A DNA stretch of 64,000 nt. It comes from Neoarius graeffei (taxonomy: Eukaryota; Chordata; Actinopteri; Siluriformes; Ariidae). Position 1 is the stretch's first letter, and each line of letters opens with the position of its first letter. Of the stretch, positions 31,681 to 44,500 are shown piece by piece. The stretch is taken from the NCBI RefSeq assembly GCF_027579695.1, contig NC_083587.1, forward strand, positions 58,205,738 through 58,269,737, read 5' to 3'. Below the pieces are notes generated by a model, which saw only the letters and a program-made list of their open reading frames with translations, did not search any database and was not told where the DNA came from. Position numbers and translations under genes: made by a program.

Positions 31681-34600
31681 CTGCAATTAGGGGTGGAAGG
31701 AAAGATATAAAATCAATAATACAATACATTACACACACACACACACACAGTACTGTGCAAACAGTCTTGACACCCTATTCCCACCCCCACATACAAACTG
31801 TGTTCTAGATTTCTATTCTAGGACTTCTACATTATTTGCACATTCCGGGACAGACCGTACAGCTTGTAATACTCGAGTCCAGGACTCGTGATTTGAGCAC
31901 TGATAACTCAGACTCGTGCATTAACTGCATTTGAACTTGTAAATTGGAGACAAGGACTTTTTTTGGGGGGGTAACATGCCATAATCTGGTACAAGATATT
32001 TATATTAATTTTTATACTAATTGTGCATTCTCTTGCATGAATTCACCTGTTCATACGTCATGTTCAGGAACAAAACTAACGTTAATGACGCGAAAATGCC
32101 TGGAGAGAACGCCCCTAGGATTGTCCGCTTTGCTCATACAGACTTCTCGTGCAGTGGGGGGGATTAATTTAAAAAAAAAAAAAAAAAAAAAAACCACACA
32201 CCCACCCACCCACGGGCACTGCTATGTGTTCCATACGTAGAAGAACTAGCGAGGAGATGACAAGGACAACCTCGAACTTCAATCGTCGTTTGGTGAGACT
32301 CCACCCAGAGAAGGAAGTGTCACGCTATGTTCATTGCTCTGTTGATGGTGGGCGGGGCCTGCCTGCAGAGCAATGAACAAGCTTTTCATCTGTAGCCTGT
32401 TAACAAATGCCGCTTTTCCACTACCAACGCGGCTGAGTCAGGCTGAGCCGTGCCATGCTGAGTTGGGCTGAGTCGAGCTGAGTGGGGCTGTTGGAGTTGC
32501 ATTTCGACTACAACTGCACTGAACCGTGCTGGCTGGAAGTGGGTGGACACACTGGGTGGAGTTAGCGAAAGTGGGTGGACGTCACGTGATGTCGTTAGGC
32601 GGCGCAAACAGTGACATCAGTGATCTTTTAAGCGGTAGTCTCACGACCCAGATAGTAAACAATAAACATGGAGGACATAGAGTCGTTAGTGTTGCTGGTC
32701 TTGGTGCTGTGGCTTGTTGTCACCGACAACGCCAACAGATACTGGCAAGAGCGTATAGATGAGGCGAGGCGCATAAGGCTTCAGAAATTCTTTTAATAAT
32801 TCTTCTTCCGGGTTTACGGTGTTGACAGATCCCAGCGTGCTCGCGGGGCATGTGTGGGCATGTGAGGACACGCCTCCTCACCAATCAGTGCACAGGGGAG
32901 TGTCTGCTCACACCCCTAGCCTCACTCGGCTCGGTTTGGCTCGCTTCAGCCCTACTCCAAAACAGTGCGAGTTTTGGGTGCTGAGTAGGGCTGAAGCGAG
33001 CTGAGTCGTGCTGCTCTGAGGTAGTCGAAACGCGAGCCGTGTCGGACTGAAGTGAGCTGAAAAAAGGTAGTGGAAAAGGGCCATAAAAATGCAGTGCAGT
33101 TGCGCAGTAACATTAGTCCAACACAGTAGCAGAGACGGTTTCACATAAAGGCAGCAACAGCAACTGTCAAATGGTGCAGATGGGGTCTTGTTCTCAGACT
33201 TGACTTGAAATTTTCTTTAACGACTCAGACTTGAACACTGGGGACTCGGACTCAAGGTTTAGTGACTCAACAACATTGCTATGTATACAGTATAGCTACT
33301 TTTGTCTTTGTTAATTCTTCTATCTTAACTGTTCAAGCACCAATCACCAAAGCAAATTCCTTGTATGTGACAAGGCACTTGGCAATAAATTTGATTCTGA
33401 TTCTCGATTAAGTTTAAAAAAAAAAAAAAACTCCACTTCCAAACGTGTTTTCTCCAGCGCAAAATTAAATGTTACAGAACAAAATGTTTGTATCAGAGCA
33501 GCATATTCCATAACAGAGCACTTTCCAGATTAAAAAAAGAAAACATGAAGGCTGCTGGGTTTTGGTGCAAAATTAAGAGAGTGTGACAGTCAAAGTGTCC
33601 AGAACTGTCGCTGGTTCTGCAAGATGCTCAGTAAAACCTACAGCTCATTTCCTTATAAAACTGCACTTACTGGAACTCAGACCTTTTTTTTTTTTTTTTT
33701 TATTAAAGCAAAGATTCGTCTCACATCAAATATTAACGTTCGTTTCATTTATTATGGCTTACTGCATTTTTTTTCTTTATGTTGAAACAATTTCATTTTT
33801 AAGCCATTTTTGGTCTACGGAGTTTCTTTACACGTGCCTAAGACTTTTCTACAGTACTGCACATGCTAAAATTTAAACAATTTCACCATATGCAACTTCT
33901 TATCGTAAATTGGACGTGTTTGTCTGATGTTTGTTTGATACGGCGTTGGAGCTTGCAATTAGAGGATGCTTGTAGCCTGAATGCACCTCCTCATATCAAT
34001 TTGCAAAGTACATAGAACATCGGTGGAAATGTGCTTCATGTCTTTCAAAACAGAGGAGGTTTGTATCTTCTAGTTCCTCGGTAACATGAGAATGAGCTGT
34101 GGGTTGGTTTTTTTTGGTCTTGGCAGCCATTCCAAGGTGACTTCCGTGACGAAAGCTACTCAAATTTGGTTGAAGTCAATCTATGGCCCATAAATTCCAG
34201 AACAAATTTAAAATGTTATGCATTTATTTCATGGACATTATACAGCTCCTTAGTATAGCCAACATTTTTTTCATTTCTAACTACATTTACATACAAAAAA
34301 AAAAAAAAAGGAGGAAAATGTGACTTCCATGACAGCTACATCCTCAAAAATATTGACTGAAGAAATGTTTTATCCAGTTCGTAGCCTTCTGGGAGAGATG
34401 TACCATTTGTCTCACACAGTATACCAGGGGGAAGTCTAGAGATTCCTAAATTAAGCAAGCCATCATAAATTAGTAAATTGCTGACCTTGGAGAGCACTGG
34501 AAGTCTGTGACTTCCGTGACCAAAAAAATATGACTTCTGTGACGAGTACCTCCACCAGTATGAAACAAAGTGCAAAAGTTGTATCTATTTATTATTATTT

Positions 34601-37600
34601 ATTTTTAAACTCCCACATAATGCACAGAATAAAGTGGTCCTTAGTTCAACTTGGTGAACAAAGTTTTCCAAAATGTTATCAGCTGCAGATCCTTCGGTTT
34701 GTATGCAAGATAAAATGTCTTTATTCAAAGTGCACATAAGGTCACTTCTACGGGTTAAATATGCTTGTGACTACTTCAGATGAACAGTTTTGATTTCTGG
34801 CCTGTTCAGAGCTAGGCTTTTGGCTTCCTCAAGGCTGCTGGCTGGAAAGGAAAGTTGGCCCCTATTGTTAACTACGTCTGGGTTTGGCATGGTGCAGATT
34901 TGAAAAAATGACTATGATGTGTAGGTTAGCTTGGAATGGCTCTTAAGTTCAACCAAAAAAGCAACTATAAATGGATTAAAGTATGACATCATTCTACAAG
35001 ATATATATTTTAAAAAAAAACCTAATCATTAGCAAACTGATGTGGTGTAAGAGGAATCAAACACTTCAGGATGCTGTTACTGAAACAGTCAACTTTGGGC
35101 TTTGTAACTACAACTCCAGCTCAGGTCAGGCCACGTCACACCACCATGTCCTCAATTAAATTTCCGACAACGGCCCAGCCCCGCCCCCCACCCTTCAAGT
35201 GTTTCATTCCTCATTTGATGGCACACGTCTGATAAATCCCTGCAAATACATACCGATAGCCATAAAAATCTCATTCACGTTCATCGACGTCTTCGCTGAG
35301 GTTTCCATGAAAAGCAAACTGTTGTCATCTGCATAAGACTCTGCATCCTGCAAGCAGACACAAAATCATACTACAAACTGATCTTTAATATCCTGTACAT
35401 CCATATCATTTACCAGAGAGGAACCATCAGGGGTGTTTAGAGAAGACCCAAACAGATCAGCATTTCAAGTGTTATATTTAATTTTTCATAATTTCATTAT
35501 AAATTATTCTCTTCTAATTCAGCCTCATTTTCTAATCAAATTTGCTTCAGAAATGAAAGGGTTACTATCCTGAAAACATTAATATAAAGTTATCCAGTGA
35601 GATTTGTTTGTTTGTTGTCTCCAGACTGAGAAGAGTTTAGAGCTGACTCACTCATTGGTTAGGACTTCATTGCTGGAACAGAGGGCCATGGCAGTGTATG
35701 TTTATGTAGGAGGTGACCGATGAATTAACCAAATCAGATTTTGATTTACAGTGGGAGGGATCAAAAGTTTAATCGCCCTCCGTGAACAAGTTGGCATCAT
35801 CAGCACCGCAGTGGCGTCACCTTCCAGCTGGTGTAGCGTTCATCAGTGGTGTTAGTGAATGCTAATAAAGCAGTCAAGCCAGTGCTATTGAGAGCAAGTA
35901 GCACAGGCTAACAACCGAGAAACTAAGGCCCTGTCCACATGGCAACAGATTGACGTGAATCTGATAAAATTGTTTATCGTTTCGGCCTGGCGTCCACACG
36001 GCACCGGTGTTTTGGGTGCCCCAAAACGAAAATCTTTTGAGAACGGGTTCCAGAGTGAAAAAAATCTGGCAACGGCGCCCTTGCGAAGTCGCATGGATGA
36101 GTAGAACGGATTTGTTTACGATGATGTCACAACCACATGACTGTCAGTGCTTCACGCCGGGTAGAAGTGTAATGAACTCGATGCGAGTTGTCAACAAATC
36201 CTATAACTTGGTTCATGAAACACGCTTACAAAATATTTTTCACTGTGAATATTGTGTAATGGTGCAAAGTGAGAGAGAGAGAGAGAGAGAGAGAAAATAG
36301 CCTTCAGGGCAGAGTCTTTAGTCCAAACACTGCGGAAGCAGTACCAAACCGCGCACTGCCCGTGTGCTTTCCAAAAACAATCCCGCCAGCAAACAGGGGG
36401 GAAAGAAAAAAAAAAAAAAAAGGAGCGATCTCACCTCTTCAGATGTTGGCTTAAGTCCGACAATACATTCTTCAAAAAGGGCGTAGAAGAACAAAGTAAT
36501 CCATCAACGTGTAGCATTCAATTTATTCCGGACCATTAAAGAATTCTGGAGGATATCAGAATGTTGGCGTACCGGCTTCCATCTACCCCCATTCATTCCT
36601 ATTTCCGTGTCTTTCGTTTTACGCTACTGATTAATAATCAAAACTTTGTGTGGCTAATGCTACAGAAGGGGTTTATGCGCATGCGTCTACTACTTCTATT
36701 GTTCTGGTGTCTCCGATGGGACCGTCTTACAGTGTACGTAGTGGTGTGGCATGTGTATTGCATCGTTTTCAGCAAGCGTTGCATTGCCATATGGACCTGA
36801 AATTTTACTGATCCGTTGCCCATGTGGATGCGATATTTAAAAAAAATAAATAAATAAAAATAAAAATAAAAAACTCGTTGCCGTTGTCTTGTGGATGTAG
36901 CCCAAGATTTCTGTCTCCAGACTCTTCTTCCACACTACAAACTCGCTACAGTATTTTTTCTTCACTGCAAGTTACTTTTAAAAATCAACATCAACAACTA
37001 CACACAACGGAGTTACCCGACACCCTGACGCTAATCCCTTGCAAAATCCTTTGCCTTTTTGGTGTGTCTGGCCAAGTTTTGGCTGAGCTCAAGTCCTAGC
37101 TCTAAGAATAACAGTTCGCCACTGCATTACATTACAGGCATTTAGCAGATGCTCTTATCCAGTGTGAGTGACAGATTAATTAACCAATCAGATTTTGATT
37201 TATAGTGAGCGGGACCAAAAATTTAATCACCCTCGGCCTTCTCGAAGGCCGACGAGAGCTTAACCACAAATCGGCGGCGTCAGCGCAGCAATTAAGTCAC
37301 TTCCTAGCCGGTGTAGCGTTCATCAGTTGTGTTAGCGAATGCTAATAAAAGCAGTCAAGCCAGTGCTATTGAACAGCAAGCAGCACAGGCTAACGACTGA
37401 GAAACTAAGATTTCTGTCTCCAGACACTTCTTCCACGCTACACACTCGCTACAGTATTTTTCACTCAAACTTAAGTATTCATTTCCCTGTGTAATTTATG
37501 GAGTTACTTTTAAAATCAACAACTCCACACAATGGAGTGACCTGGCAGCCTGCCGCTAATCCCATGCAAAATCATTTGCCCTGGGGTCATTCCATGCCAA

Positions 37601-38426
37601 ATCAACAAATATATCTGACAAATTTATGCTCGACCATCTCAGATTTCAATGAAATTTGGAGGGCTCAGAGATACTATTAAAAGAAGTTAATCCCCAAAAA
37701 TTTGAGCTTCCCATCTCCAACGGTTTCAGAGATACAGGCATTTGAATTTTTCGATTTTTTTGCATTTTGCTCAAAACATACATATTTCAAAGTGTAATAT
37801 AATCTTTATTATGCAAGATAGAAACCTAAAATTTTGCGCAGACACTCTCAATGTCTTGTACTACAAGCTTCAACTTAGAATTTCAATGGTCATTGTATAT
37901 TAGATGGTGATTTTTAACAAGGAAATTAAAAAGAAATTTGCATTTTTAATTCATTCTGGAAGCTTGCCTGTGGCAGTAATGCTTAAACTAAGAATGTTAT
38001 TCAAATCTACACAGAAATATCTACCAATTTCAGTTTTACCAAGTCTCTACTATTCCTAGTTTGTCTGTAATAGGGTTTTGAAATTCACCGATTTCTAAAA
38101 CATGCCGTTTTCAGTAGCATGGATTCCAATGTGGGATAGCAGTTAGGAACTTGTAAACTTTTTTCAGTAATCTCCTAGACCCATATTTTATATTTCCAAA
38201 TTTTTGTTCTGTGTCTCTCAAGTATTTCTGAGCTACAGATGTTTAAAAAAATCCATTTTTTCCAAATTCGAATTTGATATTTCCATTTTATTGATGATTA
38301 AGGACTGATAAATACAACTAAATGATTTGTATAGATAAGGAAACATTTTACTTGTGTTCATGTCACAGAAATATGGTTTTAAAAATATTATTTTAAAATA
38401 AGCTAAATAATATATGAACATTTCAG

Positions 38427-38509
<83 letters not shown>

Positions 38510-41500
38510 TGTGTGCACAATTATTAGGCAAGTTGTATTCCTGATTATTAATTTTATCATTGAACAAATACAGTGCTCTCAGTCAATCCAAATTGTTAAT
38601 AAACCTAAAACCAGAATGATTAACAAAGGAAAGGGGAGTTTAGGCCTTCTCAGGGGAATATATAAGTGTGCAGAATTATTAGGCAACATTTAGTGTGCAG
38701 AATTATTATGCAACTAAATGAAAAGCTTAAAGTTTCCCATCTCACTTGTTTATTTTAATTTTCAGTGTAACAAATAAACAACTCAGAATTAACAAATAAA
38801 CACTTCTAGCATTTCAAAAATATTCAGTGACCAATATAGCCACCCTTCTTTTCAATAACTGCCATGAGCCTTCCATCCAGTCTGTTAGTTTTTTGATTTG
38901 TTGACGATCAACTTTTTGTGCAGGAGCAACCATGGCCTCCCAAATGCTATTCAGAGTGGTGTATTGTCTTCCCTCGCTGTAAATCTCATGCTTAAGAAGG
39001 GGCCACAAGTACTCAATAGGGTTTAAGTCAGGTGAGGAAGGGGGCCATGTCATTACTTTGTCATCTTTAAGGCCTTTGTGGGCTCGCCAAGCAGTGGAGT
39101 ACTTGGGTGCATGTGATGGTGCATTGTTCTGCATAACAATCATGGCCTTCTTGAATGATGCAGACTTCTTCCCATACCACTGCTTGAAGAATGTATCTTT
39201 TAGAAACTGGCAGTAGGTTTGGAAGTTGATGTTAAGTCCATCTTCAACCTGAAATGGTCAAACTAGCTCATCCTTAATAATAGCAGCCCATGCCATTACC
39301 CCTCCACCACCTTGCTGGTGTCTGAGTCAAAGTGCCCTGTGTCCATTAGTTATCCAGCTATGGGCCCATCCATCTGGTCTATCCAGAGTCACTGTCATTT
39401 CATCCGTCCATAAAACCTTTGGAAAATCTGTCTTCAGATATTTCTTGGCCCAATCTTGACATTTCAACTTGTGAGTCTTGTTTAGTGGTGGTCGTGTTTC
39501 AGCCTTCCTTACCTTGGCCATGTCTCTGAGTACCGAACACCTTGTCCTTCTGGACACTCCAGGTCGGTTGCAGTTCTAGAATATTGTGGCACTGGAGGAT
39601 AATGGGTTCCTGGTAGCTTCATGTTTAATCCTTCTCAAGTCTTTTGCAGTTAATTTGTGTCTTTTCTTCTCCACACATTTTTTGCGACCCTGTTGACTAT
39701 TTGCAACAAAACGTTTGATTGTTCTGTGCTCACATTTCTATAGCTTAGCTATTTCAAGAGTGCTGCATCCCTCTGATAGGCATTTTACAATTTTTGTCTT
39801 TTCAGTGTCTGTTAAATCTCTTTTTTGGCCCATTTTGCCTGAGATAAAGAAGCTGCCTAATAATTATGCACACCTTAATATAGGGTATTAATGACTTTAG
39901 GTCACACCCTCCCTCATTACACAAATAAATACCACCTGAGAATGCTTAAATCCAATTAGCATTCAAGTGTATCTAGCTTGCGGTTGGAAAACATGCATAG
40001 AAATAATGGTAGGGTCAGAGTACTCACTTGCCTAATAATTGTGCACACAGATATATATATATATATATATATAAATAAAAAACTAAAGAAGAAGTCAGTC
40101 ATTTTTCATATAAATCACTTAACTTACAACTTCTGTTGTATGTTAGGGCGTATTCACACCTACGTTGTTTGGTCCGGACCAAACGACCAAAATTTCCCTT
40201 GGTCCGGACCTTTTGGGTTGGTCTGAATACAAACCACCGAACTCCGGTCCGGACCAAACAAGCGGACCGAGACCGAGCTGCAAGGTCAGACTCGGTCCGG
40301 ACCAAAGGAACCCTGGTGCAGATCTTTTGGAGGTGTGAAAACAGACCGGACCTAATCTGACAGTTTTGCTTTTTTGTACCTCGGGAGCTTCCGTCGTTTG
40401 TCGAGCATTATGGGAAACAGTCTTGACACTCCACCGCAAAGTGCAAACACTGTTTCGGTTGTCAAGGGTCGTTCAGTCACCAGTGGTAGGAGAGTACAAA
40501 AAATGAGTAGGGGGCAAACGTGGGCCGAGGAAGAAATGCGCACCCTTGTGGATATATGGGCAGATGTCCACATATCTGAGCTTTTGGAGAGAACACACAA
40601 AAATGCTGACGTGTTTGCTGTATTCAGTGAGAAAATGGAGAAGGGGTTCACGCGCTCCCCAGAACAATGTCGGCTAAAAGTGAAGAAACTCCGTCAGACC
40701 TACATTAAAATCAGGGACATTCTTTCAAAAAGTGGCGGTACTAGCGACGCAAAAAAGAAATTCATCTATTGCATGAAGAGCCAGAACTGTCACAACATGA
40801 TGTGCGCTCATCAGCGCTATCCTCCGTAGCTGCCTTGCCCTTTGTCGTCGTCGATAAATTACTTGTACAACAGCATAGTAATCGCACAATTGTGAAAACA
40901 GTAAAAACTGGAAAAAACATATAGCTTTGATGACATTAAAAAGAATAACACCACAGAAAGCCTCCATGACTACTTTTGAACTTAACGCTTTGTGCGCGTG
41001 CCGTCTCTGACCAATAGCTGAACGACCTCAGGGCGCGTGGCTTTGTTGACAGATTTTGGTCCGCTTACTAAAATGTACAGCGTGAAAGCGAACCGCACCA
41101 AAATTGGGGGAAAAAAAAAAAAAAAAAAAAAACACACACATTTGGTTTGGACCAAAGCAAGTGAACTATTGAACTATCCTGGTCTGAATACGCCCTTAGT
41201 TTATGGCAGTCAGAATCTTTCTTTAGTCCAGTTCCTATAGAACGGGAGGAAGTTCAGCCATTTCTAGATGTCTAAGAACAAACTCATTTATACTGATCTC
41301 AAATTGAAAGCAACTACAATTAAATTCCCTAGTCAACTATTCAAAATATCCAATCCTTGCAAAGAAACACATTCAGTTAATAACTGGTAAATTTTCTCAG
41401 TGCTCTGTATTACAATGTATTTAATATAATCCAAGCAATATAATGTTATCTGAACAAGTATGCAGTTTACAGACTAAAACTATAAGATATGAGCCACCTG

Positions 41501-44500
41501 TTCTGGTATCAAAGGTCACCTATTGTGCTGTGTTGATATTGATAAGGCTGGCTGTTGACTGGTACACAATAGCTGGTCATTGATTGCTAATGTTACACAG
41601 TGTTAGATTAAAATCAACTTACAAATAATTAATACTGAGCATTAATTGAAATTTTATTTAAAATTGACGAAGAAACATGTCTCCTAACCTACTTGAGCCT
41701 TACTGAAGCATTTATTAACCCTCAAATATCAGTTATATGAAAATATATCAAAAACTCGAATTTGGTGAAAATGGATTTTTTAAACCCCTGGAGTTTAAAA
41801 ATACTTGAGAGACACAGAACACAAATTTGGAAATATAAAATATGGGTCTTGGGGATTACTGAAAAAAAAAATTTACAAGTTCCTAACTGCTATCCCACAT
41901 TGGATTTCTTGCTACTGAAAATGGCATGTTTGAGAAATCGGCAAATTTCAAAACCCTATTACAGACAAACTAGGAAGTGGAGACTTGGTAAAACTGAAAT
42001 TGGTAGATATTTCTGTGTAGATTTGAATAACATTCTTAGTTTAAGCATTACTGCCACAGGCAAGCTTCCAGAAGGAGTTAAAAATGCAAATTTGTCTTTT
42101 TAAATTTCCTTGTTAAAATCATCTAATATACAATGACCATTGAAATTCTAAGTTGAAGCTTGTAGTACAAGACATTGAGTCTCTCTGTGCAAAATTTTAG
42201 GTTTATCTTGCATAATAAAAATTATATTGCACTTTGAAATATGTACGTTTTGAGCAAAAAACAAATCAAAAAAATTCAAATGCCTGTATCACTGAAACTA
42301 TTGGTGATAGGAAGCTCAAGTTTTGGGGATTAACTTCTTTTAATAGTATCTCTGAGCCCTCCAAATTTCATTGAAATCTGAGGTAGTCGAGCACAACCTC
42401 TTGTTGATTTGGCATGGAATGACCCCCTGTTGCTTTTTTGGTGTCTAGCTAAAGTTTTGTCTGAGCTCAAGTCCCAGCTCTAATAGTAACGATTCGCCAC
42501 AGTCATTTACAATATACATAATATACTTTTGGCTCGAATGTAGATCCTTTCAAATGTTAATCAGATCCGGATACTACAGTCCTTTCAAACATAATGACAC
42601 TGCACCTAGCCAGAGGCTCATGTTCCCTCTCACAATTAGACCAATATGTTTAATTAGAACAGTGTGAAAAGAAAAGAAAACCCAAGCGGAACCATAGCAC
42701 CAGTCATGTAATGATAGGGAGTTAATAATGTGATGAGTCATATGTGGAAGCAAAACATAACTTGTACGACAGCTGTTTAAAATGCTGGTATGTCGGCATG
42801 ATACAAGACAAGCTTTTTTTTTTTTTTAAAAGTCCAGATCATGATTTGCTTTGGACTTGATTGAGGAAGCCAAAAAAAAAAAAAAAGCATGTGAATGAAT
42901 GAACGTACATCCTTTACGGGAGAAGAGAAAAAGCTCAAACCTGGAAGTCCAGTGCTCTCTTGTTGGCAAGATCTGCTTTGTTTCCAGCCAGAGCTATGAC
43001 AATATTAGGACTGGCTTGCCTCTGAAGCTCTTTAACCCAATTTTTTGCACGTGCAAATGATTCCTGAAACAAAAAAACACCACACAGAAAGACATAAGAC
43101 AGCATTTCCTGAACAATCATGCCGCATTACTGTCCATTACTCGTGCATTCATGAGTGCACTTTGGCTCCAAGCCAGTCAATTACACGCCAAGTGTGCTAA
43201 TGTGTGAGGAAAACCCTGCAACCTCTGGGTCATTTCAAGCGCCAACTCACTTCATTTGTGATGTCGTACACCACGATGGCTGCCTGAGCTCCTCTGTAAT
43301 ACATCGGAGCCAAACTGTGGTAACGTTCCTGACCAGCTGTGTCCCAGATCTCAAACTTCACTGTCGTGTCATCCAAACATACTGTCTGAGTCAGGAAAGC
43401 CGCTGGGGGTGGGGAGGGGACAAGCAAAACAAACAAACAAAAAACAGGTGGAGTCAGATTCCTGTGGCTGTTTTTCCAGTGTGTATATATAGGAGTACCT
43501 CGAGGCCACACACACAAAATTCTCTGCTTAAATATTTACTTGATGGTGCTGGACTTCACACACAGTATAAAATGGTATTTCAGGTACTTATCCTAATCCT
43601 AGTAATCCATAATTAGACAGAACATGCATTTCACATATGAAGGAAACGTACAAAGAAAGATGAATCACATTTTCTTATACAACTCTGGTCAAGCATGAAC
43701 TTCCTGTCTGGCAGTAAAACAGCATGTCACACTATAGTGGAATTTCAGCATAAAACAATAGCACACTATTTTCTAATCCTCTAATGCAATATTGATTGAC
43801 TGCAAAAAGACAACCATAATAAGGGGTGTTCACACGGCAACTTTTACTCCGGTGTAGCACCGGGGCTGCCCTGGTAGAGCGTTCACACGGTACAAAGTTA
43901 TACCGGTGTAGCCCCTGAAAGCTGCTTAAACCGGTGCAAATCTAACCCTGCTCGGGAGGTGGTTTAAGAAATGTACTCCGGAGTAAATGCTAGTTTGCGG
44001 GGCAGCACCGATATAAAATGGGACATCTGAACGCTACAGGGGTAGACTCACTACGCGTGAGGAGAGTTGATTACATACGAGCATTGCATAATTTGCATCC
44101 TGGTATTTTGTGCTTCCAAAATGGCGAATATCAACAACAACAGAACTGTGTGTCTTCCAGTGTTGCCAGATTGGGCAGTTTTAAGTGCATTTTGGCGGAT
44201 TTGAACATATTTTGGGATGGAAAACATCAGCAGTATCTGGCAACACTGGTGTCTTCATCCACGTTGTTTTCCCGGCGCTTGGTAATGCCATGACAACCGG
44301 GAAAAGGAAGTACATTTTCACGCATGCGCATATTTAATTTCCGCATTATTACTATCGCAAATGATAGGAAATGATATCAAAACTTTATTACTATCAAAGG
44401 AAATTATAGTAATAAAGTTTTTGCTACTATTGCACGGTCGCAGAAACTGCCGTGTGACCGCAAGTGGGGCTGCACCGGTGCTAACACGCTTCTCTCTAGT

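Larger units (their letters stand above)
37577..42432. mobile_element. Long-TIR foldback element (~690-bp arms)
   Basis: The arms 37577-38275 and 41755-42432 are inverse complements for nearly 700 bp with scattered differences. Both start GGGGTCATTCCATGCC from the outside and end near CCAAATTCGA inside. The empty site is visible in the adjacent duplicate (CCTTTGCCTTTTTGGTG), and TTGCC/TTGCT flank the arms. The centre holds AT-rich DNA, a Tc1-like and a Harbinger-like element, so the original ~1.6-kb core has no coding sequence left. I cannot name its superfamily. Confidence 0.8.

Noticed and set aside
36269-36454. Plus-strand frame with an ERERERE tract
   Set aside because: Product of a (GA)n microsatellite inside a MITE.
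43230-43517. 95-codon frame over rab5a exon 2 with extra N-terminal residues
   Set aside because: The extra residues are intron read-through. The CAG acceptor at 43403-43405 sets the true exon start.
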